From: Bicyclus anynana
Taxonomy: Eukaryota; Arthropoda; Insecta; Lepidoptera; Nymphalidae
Assembly: GCF_947172395.1 (NCBI RefSeq)
Contig: NC_069098.1
Span: 4,147,001-4,211,000 of the forward strand
Length of the DNA: 64,000 nucleotides
Direction of reading: 5' to 3'
The position numbers and the translations under genes were made by a program. This document shows positions 25,801 through 37,800 of the stretch, in pieces (position 1 is the first letter of the stretch; every line of letters begins with the position of its first letter). A model generated the notes under the pieces. The model made no database searches and was not told the origin of the DNA. It worked only from the letters and a program-made list of their open reading frames with translations.

Positions 25801-28800
25801 TTTTTTATATTACATTTACTTTTTACATTATACATTCTCTATTAAACATCATATTATTATTCAACAGGCCGCTGGCTGGCAAATCGTCCGGATTCCTTTT
25901 CCCAGACTTCCAGTCATTACAGAGGATATGGACACATCCGCTTGTTCTCAAATACAACTCTGAGAGATACGAGATCATGCAACAGAAAAAGGTAAATAAA
26001 GTTCACACCTTAAAAAAAATGACAAATCTGTTTTATTTTTTGAATATTTTTTTTAAAATAACCATTTGGGGGGTGTGATTTGATACCCATCATATTCTTT
26101 CATTAGATACCCATATTATAGGGTTTCTGGGCAAAACATTTTTGTCAGATTGGTTTTAATTTGCTTCAATGTCAATGTTTAATTTTTTCAGAGAGAAAGA
26201 GAAGAGGAGGATTCAGAGGGCTCATTGGCTGATTTCATTGACGATGATTCCACACCTGATGTAAGTGTAAACGAAGTTAACCTAAGCTCCGAAATGACGA
26301 CACTTAATTATGTATATATGTTGCATATATATTCATATACTAGCGGACGCCCGCGACTTCGTTCGCGTGGATTTCAGTTTTTCACAAATCCCGCGGAAAC
26401 CTTGGATATTTCCGAAATTAAAAAAGCCTATATGTTAATCCAGAGTAAAATCTATTTCCATCCAAACATACACACTTACACACAAACTTTTGCCTATATA
26501 ATATTAGTGTGATTATGCCCAATTTTTTTATCCAATGTCCTCAGGAATCTTCAACGGAGGAGTCATCAGATAGTTTATCAGACATGAGTGACGACAGTCG
26601 GAAGAAGAGCAAGAAAAAGAAAGCATCCAAAAAGAATAAAAATAAATCATCAACACGACGGGGGACTCGAGCTAACCCCGGTAACACTTTAATGTTACTC
26701 TCAATACATATTTTGTTTTACCTCTCAATATCCATGAAATTTTAAGAAATTAAATATCATGTGTCTCAAACGGTGAAGGAAAACATTGTGAGGAAACCTG
26801 CATACCAGATAATTTTCTTAATTCTCTGCGTGTGTGAAATCTGCCAATCCGCAATGGGTCAGCTTGGTGGACTATTAACCCCTGAGACTGAGAGGAGACT
26901 CGAACTCAGTGAGTCGAATATGGGTCGATAATGGTATACTCGTACTTCAAATAATTAAGTTTAACACTATTTAAAAAGGAGGCAAGTACCCTATTAATTT
27001 ACATGGTGTTATTGAAGTAATCATCCACGTGGGCATGATTTGTATAGTTATTAGGATGAGTTTTCTTGAGTTCCATATTGTATTCTTGCTCAATTAAAAA
27101 AAAAAGGATTATTTATGTTTTAGTTGAAGCAGAAGAAGACGTGATGGCGGTAGAGAACGACGGTCAACCCAAGGTGGAGAACCCGACTGAATGGTGGATG
27201 TCGCTCGTCAGTGAGGACGAGTTGGACGACTTGCGACATTCGCACAAACTGGTGCTGCTGTTCGACATACTGCGCCAGTGCGAAGCTATTGGCGATAAAC
27301 TGTGAGTATCCACAACGGTGACTTATATCAACCGAATGTAACCACAAAGGAGAAGTCTGTAATTGGGCACCCCTCTTCAGAACGATACAGAAATGAAAAA
27401 TGTACTAAAAAATCTTGTGTTTTTTGCTAGATTAATCCATATAAATCTTAGACGAAATAATATTGGCCAACAGCGAAAGTAAATAATTTCATTATTTTCA
27501 TACTGATACAAATGCATATTTCACTGATTGGTATTGGTTGTCAGCTGTCTTCACATGACTTTGAATTTAAACGTCAATGTTATGGATACGTTTGAGAGCT
27601 AATTCTTCTTCTTCAATTCAATTCAATTTTTGATTTTATTGCTTGCTGCTGTGCTCTTCTTCTTTAATTTAATGGCTTTTGGTTATGCCAAGACAGCACA
27701 ATTTACTTTGCCAATGTCGGATAGTTAATTCATTCTATGCATTATATTTGTCAAACTGACAGTTTTTCTAGAGATTTTGACAAAATGTTGATACATTTTG
27801 TACATTAATGTCAAACAGATCTGATCCAGTTATTGACCTTTGCATAACACCATCTAACGAGTAGTTTTTTTAGTCACCTAACAAGTAGTTAATTTAGCCG
27901 ACATGGACTTTTTATGATCTCCTATGATCAATGGTATGGTAAAAAATGGCCAAAATTGGCCTCATGAGATTTCCTTATGTGCTAATTTATGGCCGTTTTC
28001 AGCTTTGTATCGTTTGAATTGTGTGGGCCCGAGTTTGTATGGAGATAAGGTTTCTCTTCTTTGAGAGTACTCTAATCTGTCTGATCTGTTGGCAAACTGG
28101 TTTATTCACTTGAATTTGTTCACATTTTTTTTTATGTTAGCTGTGGCGTCACACGGGTCTCAGCTGAAATCAACGCCGTGTATTATGCTTGTATATAGTA
28201 CATGGCATATGCTGAGCTGTACACCCTTTCTTTTTAAGGGTTATAGACAGACATGCTGTCTTTAGGGTAGGATACTGTTTGTAACTTTTAAATCTGAATA
28301 AATTTATTTTCTTTCTTTCTTTCTTAGTGCAGAAAAACTGAGCGGATATAGCGTGCGATATGGGCTATACAACTGATGCCTTTGCTCGTATCTTCACGAC
28401 TAGTTGACCTATACGATTATTAAATTGTTCGACATTAAATCTCCACACTAATATAGTATTAGAATGTGTATTGTTCTCACTGCTTTTATATGGTTTTCAG
28501 TTTTATTGCGTTAACGGTTAAGTATTGCTGAATTTGTGCCCCTTTAAAAGTTCTGAAAGAAAGTCCGCAAAAGTATGTCTATCATACTTAAGAAAAGGCA
28601 TAATTTTTAAATTTTCATTACAGGTTGGTGTTCTCACAGTCCCTATACTCATTAGATTTAATAGAACATTTCCTGGGCAAAGTGGACGAAGCGACACAGG
28701 AGGGGCGAGTCGACGAGAAGTTAAATCGACATGTTGGTGCGTAGAACACTTTGAGTGCACCAAGAAAATCTAATTAATAACTTAAAACACTTTTCAATCT

Positions 28801-31800
28801 CCTTCACTTGTGCACCTTTACAGAAATTGAATAAAATGCATTCTACTTTATGCAATAAAACTTAGCAAATTGGTGAAAATACAACGAGAGGTATTGTGAT
28901 GTGACTATAAGCTAGGTTGTTAAATGTTAATGATTCATCGTAAGATGGTTCAAATCACTCTCAGGCTCAGCCTACACATTTAATTATTGTATGCTAGTTT
29001 TTAATGAACGGCCCAGGCGGCCAATTAGCTGGCCAATTCGACCTGCTGGCTGCAAGAGATACATTGGTTTGTGTCTCTCTCTAATCGGTCCCTCATGACT
29101 GAGGATCGTTACCTTGGAGAGTCATCTTTCGATACACAATCATTTAGACAGCACTGTAAAAGGTTCGGGCTCCTGTTTCCTGGAGAAGATACGACTATCA
29201 GATTGAAGATCTACCTCGTGGCCATTTCTTACCACAATATTTTTTGGAACCAAATATGCCTTGTCCATGCACTTATTTTTCAGATCTTCCTTCATTTTGT
29301 AGGGATGTTGATTATTCATGCCAGAAAGACAGGCCAAACGCACAAATGTCTTCTCTCACAGCTTTAATTTAAAACAAGTATCTCAACCATAACATACCGT
29401 CCTCAGTTATTTCGGACACTTGGAAAGAAATATTAGTTTGTTTGGGTATATATGCTGTGAAGATAAAATGATAAACTTCATAAAATCTTGTTAATTACAA
29501 TTTATTGTTTCCATTAGGTTCATGGTCACCAGGAGTGGACTACTTCAGATTGGACGGTTCAACATCATGTGAAAACAGATCCATTTGGTGCAAAAATTTT
29601 AATAGAGAAGATAATCCTCGGGCTAGGTTTGTTGACTTTTTTTTTAATAAATAACATTCCTTACAATCAGCAGCTAAAAAGCGAAAACTAACATTGCACC
29701 TACAAGGCACGTCCAGAAAGTAAGTGTACTGGTACTCTCACAGCTGAAGGGAATACTCTTTTGACGTATTAGCAACACTTCCGCGTAGCCTGACCCCTCC
29801 CCTTCAAAACGAGACCGATCCGTGAATCTCGCGAAAAATGTCGATCGTATCTCCCGTCAAGTAAAATTCGCGTCGTCATTCGCTACCTCGCTCCGGTTGA
29901 AATTTATAGTGAGGTAAAAACTGTTTACGGTAATACAGCTATGAATCGTACGAGTGTGTACAAGTGGTGTCACGAGTTTAAAAATAGCCGTACTTCCGTG
30001 CATGACGATCAGAGAAGCGGAAGACCTTCAATTGTGATGAACTTGTCGATCGAGATTGCGGTCTGTGACGATCGCAGATTGACGTTAGATGAACTTTCTG
30101 CGATGTTTCCGCAAATCTCCAGATCCCTGATACACGAAACATTCACAGAAACTCGGATATCGGAAATTGTCTGCGAGGTGGGTCCCAAAACAGCTGACAG
30201 AACAGTACAAGTTGAATCGAGTGCAGAGCACCAAAGAGTTTTTGGAACGTTATTTAAACGGGTACATACCACGATAAAACGACGAGATTTTTATTGTCGA
30301 TATTTCGACCCAGTTGCATGGATCGTGGTCACGACGGGACTGAAGTTGCGAGATGAGAAGTGAAGTCAGCTGTTAGGGGCAAAATCGATCTACCCTCTTT
30401 CTTGTTCTTTTTCTTTTTTCAACGACCTCGCGTTTTTGGCTGTTTAGGCAAACCACACTCACGACATCGCTTTTGTTATTATGCGTGTCGCGGCGCCCTC
30501 TTGGTTTGCACAATTCTACCACCGGGTTCCACTCGCTGGCTAGTTTGAAGCCATCTTCCCGATTGAAATTTTTGTATTTTCGAATTTCAATGGCTTCTCG
30601 AACTACTCGGGGTATATAGTGGCGGTCCGTGGAAATAATGTGTGGATTATGGATCTCAATCCAATGTTTAGTTCCCGGTTGTAGAATGTGATCAGCTATC
30701 GCAGACTTTTGCGGGTCGTTGTTTTTTATCGCTCGTATATGTTCTGTTACACGGGTTGCTATGGGCCTCTTCGTTTGTCCAATATAAGAGCTACCACAGC
30801 TGCAGTCGATTTTATACACACCCGGACACTGGTATGGCAAACGATCCTTTGGAGAACGCATCATGTGGGCGATCTTTTGTAAAGGAGTAAACACAGTCTT
30901 TATGTTGTATTTTTTCCTTAGGAACGATCCAATTTTATCAGTTACCCCTTTAACAAAAGGTAAGTAGGCCATTCTTCTTTCGACTTCCAAAGGTCGTTCT
31001 CTCCGTTGATGTGAACTATTTTTTAATACAAGGGGCTTATGACCATTTCGACGTAACACCTTGCTTATATGTTCCAGCTCAGCCTGGATGTGAACGTCAT
31101 CACACAGGTCCTGAGCGCGATTGAAGAGGGTGGTAGCCACTGACGCAAGGTGTCGTGGATGGTGATGCGAAGAGCCATGTAAATATCTGTCCGTGTGTGT
31201 CTGCTTCCGGTAAACAGTGTGACTAAAACTACCATCTAGTCGGACCTTGACTAGGACATCCAAGAATGGAAGCGACCGATCTTTTTCCATTTCGTATGTG
31301 AAGGTCATTTTCCGGTGAATACCATTCAAAAGTGCCAGATATTGTTGTTGTTGTTGTTGTTCAAACTAGCCAGCGAGTGGAACCCGGTGGTAGAATTGTG
31401 CAAACCAAGAGGGCGCCGCGACACGCATAATAACAAAAGCGATGTCGTGAGTGTGGTTTGCCTAAACAGCCAAAAACGCGAGGTCGTTGAAAAAAGAAAA
31501 AGAACAAGAAAGAGGGTAGATCGATTTTGCCCCTAACAGCTGACTTCACTTCTCATCTCGCAACTTCAGTCCCGTCGTGACCACGATCCATGCAACTGGG
31601 TCGAAATATCGACAATAAAAATCTCGTCGTTTTATCGTGGTATGTACCCGTTTAAATAACATTCATAATGAACAACCACGAAATAAGTTTAAAATCATTA
31701 GTTTATAATCGGTACGGGCCGGAATATGTAAACAAATTACGTCATCTTGAACGCGCTCGGAGGAAGTGTGTTGTTGTGCGAGCTGCTATTGTTTTCTTAA

Positions 31801-34800
31801 CTAAGTGCCGGGACTTAAATGTTATACCGACTTGTGTAAAAATAACACCGCGTAAAGACATATTTAACTCCGACCGAATTCTACGCACTGCGAGTGAAAA
31901 GTTGTTAAGGCAACTCATACGTTCTAATCGTTATGTTCTGGATAAAGTGCAGTGTCAGTTATTACGGTTACATTTGGAATGCAGTGCAGTGTTTGATCGG
32001 GATGTTTTCGATGTTATTGATAGAGTAACATATCTTCAAGCTCAACGAACTGCTGAGTTATGTGAATTAAAACACGAACATAAATTGAAGGGTTTATTAC
32101 AAAAACACAAGCCTACTATCAATATTTCGGACTTCGAAAGCGAACAGAATTTAAATGTAGTGAACCTTTCAAACCAAGTCTTATCTAGCGCTGCTCTAAA
32201 TGCCCTAGACAAAGGGTTGAATTTTGCCATCTCGCCTTCACGAATTCCTTATGAAAAAATCATCGGTGGTATCGAAGAAGTGATAAGTCGTAATAAAGTG
32301 CCTCAGAGAGACGCCGAAATACTAAGACAGGACGTTGCGGTAATGCTCCGGAAATCCAAACCCCCCAGGCAGAATATCTCGTCTCAGGAACGGGCGGCCA
32401 TTTTGACATTACGTCATGATAATGATGTTTTAGTTTTAAAAGCAGACAAGGGGAATGCAACTGTCTTATTAAACGTCTCAGACTATGAGAAAAAGATAGA
32501 CGACTTATTAAAGGACACCACAACTTATAAGAAGGTAAATTATAACCCAACTGCGCGAGTGACTAGAAAAACTACCAAGCTGATCAGGGATTATCGTAAT
32601 GTTATCGGAGATGATGTAAGTAATAACCTTTTGAGACCTCGAAATATACAACCACCTAAATTATACGGCCTGCCAAAAATTCATAAGTGTGATGTTCCTC
32701 TTCGCCCTATAGTGAGTCAAATAGATTCACCTACTTATGAATTGGCGAAGCATGTCTCAAGTGTTCTACAACCACTAGTGGGCCACACGTCATCTTACGT
32801 CAAAGACTCCCGCCATTTTGTACGTTTATTACAAGACACTAACATTGAAGGGCATGAGTGCATGATAAGCTTTGATGTCGAATCCCTATTTACCAACGTA
32901 CCAATTCACGACTTTATGGAGGTACTTAAAATAAAGTTACAAGAAAACAACATCCCGGAGGAGTATGTCACCTTAACAGGGCATTGTTTGGAATCTAGCT
33001 TTTTCCTTTATAAAGGTGAATACTACCTTCAGATTGATGGGGTGGCAATGGGTAGCCCAGTTGCCCCAGTAGTTGCCAACTTATGGATGGAGTATTTTGA
33101 AGAGCTCGCCACCTCATCTATACCCATACAAGTTAGGTTTTGGAAAAGGTACGTGGATGACGTTTTTGCTGTCATGCAGGGCGGTGAAAAAGAGGTGCAA
33201 CAATATCTGGCACTTTTGAATGGTATTCACCGGAAAATGACCTTCACATACGAAATGGAAAAAGATCGGTCGCTTCCATTCTTGGATGTCCTAGTCAAGG
33301 TCCGACTAGATGGTAGTTTTAGTCACACTGTTTACCGGAAGCAGACACACACGGACAGATATTTACATGGCTCTTCGCATCACCATCCACGACACCTTGC
33401 GTCAGTGGCTACCACCCTCTTCAATCGCGCTCAGGACCTGTGTGATGACGTTCACATCCAGGCTGAGCTGGAACATATAAGCAAGGTGTTACGTCGAAAT
33501 GGTCATAAGCCCCTTGTATTAAAAAATAGTTCACATCAACGGAGAGAACGACCTTTGGAAGTCGAAAGAAGAATGGCCTACTTACCTTTTGTTAAAGGGG
33601 TAACTGATAAAATTGGATCGTTCCTAAGGAAAAAATACAACATAAAGACTGTGTTTACTCCTTTACAAAAGATCGCCCACATGATGCGTTCTCCAAAGGA
33701 TCGTTTGCCATACCAGTGTCCGGGTGTGTATAAAATCGACTGCAGCTGTGGTAGCTCTTATATTGGACAAACGAAGAGGCCCATAGCAACCCGTGTAACA
33801 GAACATATACGAGCGATAAAAAACAACGACCCGCAAAAGTCTGCGATAGCTGATCACATTCTACAACCGGGAACTAAACATTGGATTGAGATCCATAATC
33901 CACACATTATTTCCACGGACCGCCACTATATACCCCGAGTAGTTCGAGAAGCCATTGAAATTCGAAAATACAAAAATTTCAATCGGGAAGATGGCTTCAA
34001 ACTAGCCAGCGAGTGGAACCCGGTGGTAGAATTGTGCAAACCAAGAGGGCGCCGCGACACGCATAATAACAAAAGCGATGTCGTGAGTGTGGTTTGCCTA
34101 AACAGCCAAAAACGCGAGGTCGTTGAAAAAAGAAAAAGAACAAGAAAGAGGGTAGATCGATTTTGCCCCTAACAGCTGACTTCACTTCTCATCTCGCAAC
34201 TTCAGTCCCGTCGTGACCACGATCCATGCAACTGGGTCGAAATATCGACAATAAAAATCTCGTCGTTTTATCGTGGTATGTACCCGTTTAAATAACATTC
34301 ATAATGAACAACCACGAAATAAGTTTAAAATCATTAGTTTTTGGAACGTTCGAATTCGAAGGCGTTGATTTTATTACTCTATTATTACTGGAGACGAAAC
34401 TTGGGTTGTCTTTACTTCCCTTAAAACCTTGTTCCCACTCATGTGCACCTTGCACATGAGTGGGAACAAGGTTTTAAACGGGCGAGGAGTTAGGGAGAGG
34501 TGGCGAAGTGGGCGAAAGAGTTGGCGGGATACTTTTTCGAGGCAGATATCAAAAAATTGATTCCACGGCTCACCACTTGAATCGAGAGGGATGTCGAAAA
34601 TGTCGAAAAATAACTTACATATGTACAAGTGTAACTAAGTATTTTTACACTCACTTTCTGGACGTGCCTCGTATGTCCTACCTACTGAGTGGTTTGAAGG
34701 ATATGATAGTAATTAAATTATGTGATGATTTGTATATGTTTGTGTTCAGATTATTCCTAATATCGACTCGCGCGGGCGGGCTGGGCATCAACCTGGTGGC

Positions 34801-37800
34801 GGCCAACCGCGTGATCATCTTCGACGTGTCGTGGAACCCGTCGCACGACGTGCAGAGCATCTTCCGCGTGTACCGGTTCGGCCAGAAGAAGCCGTGCTAC
34901 ATCTACAGGTTCCTGGCGATGGGGACGATGGAAGAGAAGATCTACGAGCGCCAAGTGACGAAGCAGGCCATATCGAAGCGCGTGATCGACGAGCAGCAAA
35001 TAGACCGGCACTACGCCGAGAACGACCTCGCCGAGCTGTACAAGTTCGAGCCGCAGCCGCCCACGCCGCGCGAGCTGCCGCCCCTGCCCAAGGACAGGCT
35101 GTTCGCCGAGATGCTGAAGGAGTACGAGGCGCAGGTGAGTGGTGAGTGGTGAGTGGTGAGCGCACACGAGTGCATGAGTAGGCGCGCTACACTCCACACT
35201 GTAACTGTTCTGTCGCAGATGTGCAAGCCTGCCCAGGCGCTACGCTCCACACTGTACCATGTTCTGTCGCAGATCTACAAGTACCACGAGCACGACTCGC
35301 TGCTGGAGAACAAGGAGGAGGAGACGCTGACGGAGGAGGAGCGCAAGGCCGCGTGGGAGGACTTCGAGAACGAGAAGACGCGCCCGCCGCCCGTGCCCTT
35401 CAACGCCTACATGCACAACGGCATGAGTATGTTTCATTTATACATATACAGAGCGATACTTTTTGTAGTGCGCAAATTTCTCTTAGTATTTCTGTATCGT
35501 TAACAGAATATATTTTCAGTAACGTTTGTACTTATGAAATGTATTTTTTTTTTTTTTTTTTTGAGTCAAAAAATTTAAAATAATGGACACATTTTTTTCA
35601 AACGCCACTGACACAAACACACGGCCGCAACACGCTCGGCGACCGTTGACCTTATAGCTGTACATGTCACCCTAAATTGACATTTAGGGTGCTAAGCAAT
35701 ATTTTTAGTATTTTTGAGTAAAAAATACGTTAAATTTCATTAATGTACAAAGTATAAAAATTTGTGCACTCCAAAAAACTTCTTCCTGTATATTACGGGG
35801 AAGATAGATAGATAGTTCAATATCTACTTTGTCTATTGATTTTCTTTTTGTACTTAGTAGCTATTAGAATTTCTGTGATCGATGTAACAAAACTGAAATG
35901 AGTAATAGGCTAGTTGACACTTTTTATGGGGTCTAAAATTGTTTATTTTTGTTCTACTAGATTGAAATAAAATTATCACATTTTTAAGACATAAACACTA
36001 AGGTACTTAATTAATTCATTTAATTTTTAATTTTTTTTTTAATACGAGCTAAAACACAATTTTTACTGTTTCATGACGTCGCGTAAACACTAAACCTTAA
36101 ATAATAATGCTAATATATAGAAGATAGATATATGGTGTCACGGACTTTTTTGTAGAACTTTTAAAGATACATAAAGCCTCCATACATTATTTTCAATTTT
36201 ACACAATGGTTAAGGCAGCGCATGCGAATAAGTCTGCTTCAGAGGATTTTCGGTTAAAATTTCGGTTGTATGACAAAAACTGTGTTAACTCAGCGAATAC
36301 ATATCATACTAATATAAAATATAGCAGTCCCCGATAATGTAGCTTTCTACTGGTGAAAGAATTTTTGAAATCGGACCAGTAGTTCCGAAGATTACCCCAT
36401 TTAAAAAATGTGACAAACTTACAAACTTTACCTCTTTATAATATTAGTATAGATTAATATGAGTCAACTACCCTATTGAACAGTCCTATAATATGCTAAT
36501 CCTTTGTCCATAGTGCCGGGTCTCCTAGCACAGCAGCAACAACTAGCGTACGCGGCGCTAGCAGCCATGCTACGCAAAGACATGCCCAACATCAACGACG
36601 ATCAAATCCGAAGCATGCTGCCGTTGATTTACCAATCAAATCCAGCGGTAAGTTGCGCAAAGAAGTTTCCTAATAGGCTAGTTGACACTTTTTTTAAAAA
36701 GGGTTTTTCAATTGTTCATTATCGTTTGAAAAAAAAAATCATATTTTTTGTCAATACCAGCCAAAACGCTATCAGCTGTGATGGTCTATATTTTATATGT
36801 GTCATGACGTCACGTAAACCCGTAAACACTAAACTGCCCTCTCTGGGAATGACAGATCGTGATCACGTGACCTGTCGATAGCAAATGTCATTCCCATACT
36901 TCTTTCTAGTTATCGAAGCGTTAGCGATCGTAGAAAGAGAATCGACCTGCCACTTGGCTAGGGCGGCTGTATAATAACAAGACTGACAGATGCTAAAAAT
37001 AGAATTTTCCGAATTACCAAACGGTATTCGTTGAAGATTATACATGTTTACGCGCCGACCTCGACTCAGACAGACGAGGAGGTAGAGTTATTGTATGAGG
37101 ATATATCAAAAGCCATACATACCTCGCACTCCTACTACAATATTGTGATGGGGGATTTCAATGCAAAGCTGGGTGTGAGGAGCGGTTCAGAATTAAGAGT
37201 GGGACAATTTGGTTATGGGCAACGGAACCAGACGGGCCAAATGTTGTCTGACTTCATGGAGAAGGAGGGTCTCTTTATGATGAACTCCTTCTTTAAATAG
37301 CCACCATTAATTAATTAGACATGTCTAATTTTTCCTTGCCCAATGCCTTTATTAAAATAAAGGCTTTGGTTGTAAAATACTTCCAGTGAAATAAATCTTT
37401 TTTAAAGTAATCACTTTATGCTGGAATGTGTTGTCGCTCATTTAAGAGTCCTTTAAGTGTTGTTACTGTACCTTGTATAATTTTTACATAAAAGTTAATG
37501 TATTTGGCACTTGTAATCATATTGTTTGTAATTATGTTCAGTGAAACGGTACCCTTAGTCTTCGAAGACAACTGAATTAGACGATGCCATTAAAAAACGT
37601 ACATTTTTAATTCCAAATAGTTATACAGGGTACTGGGGAGTATTTTCCATAACTTCAGGGTGTTGACGAGTCGACTTATAGAAACCGAACTGCATAATTA
37701 ATATTTTTTTAACTAAAAAAAAAACTTTCATGGTTTCATACAAAGTAAATTAAAATAATTTCGACTATCCATGTAACAAGCCTTAATCTATCCTTGCATT

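Larger units (their letters stand above)
30249..34340 (+). mobile_element. Penelope-like element with inverted head and direct terminal repeats
   Basis: Structure seen: 30249-31347 is the exact reverse complement of 33198-34296 (1099 nt); a GTT-repeat linker follows at 31348-31359; then 31360-31704 is a 345-nt direct repeat of 33996-34340. The single ORF (31668-34172) starts inside the left direct repeat and ends inside the right one, the pLTR arrangement known for Penelope-like elements. A 15-nt duplication, AGTTTTTGGAACGTT, flanks it (30237-30251 and 34336-34350), overlapping the element ends by a few bases. Perfect repeat identity points to a recent insertion. Confidence 0.93.
29703..34671 (+). 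mobile_element. Mariner-like element interrupted by a Penelope-like element
   Basis: Outer ends CAAGGCACGTCCAGAAAGTA and, reversed, CGAGGCACGTCCAGAAAGTG are terminal inverted repeats flanked by TA on both sides (29701-29702 and 34672-34673), the mariner target duplication. The left part holds the transposase N-terminus (a VVIRYLAPVEIYSEVKTVYG frame, then SVYKWCHEFKNSRTSVHDDQ). The right part shows the DD34D-type ITGDETWV near 34385 and LAGYFFEADIKKLIPRL-like C-terminal codons. The middle is deleted and a 57-nt palindrome (34421-34477) sits near the break. A dead transposase. Confidence 0.92.

Noticed and set aside
31315..31536. Separate small gene of 73 codons in the Penelope-like element
   Set aside because: It is the left direct-repeat copy of the end of the 834-aa ORF, preceded by linker sequence.
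34757..35197. 146-codon minus-strand ORF opposite ATRX-A exon 20
   Set aside because: A shadow of the GC-rich exon; composition (His/Leu/Arg) follows from the sense codons.
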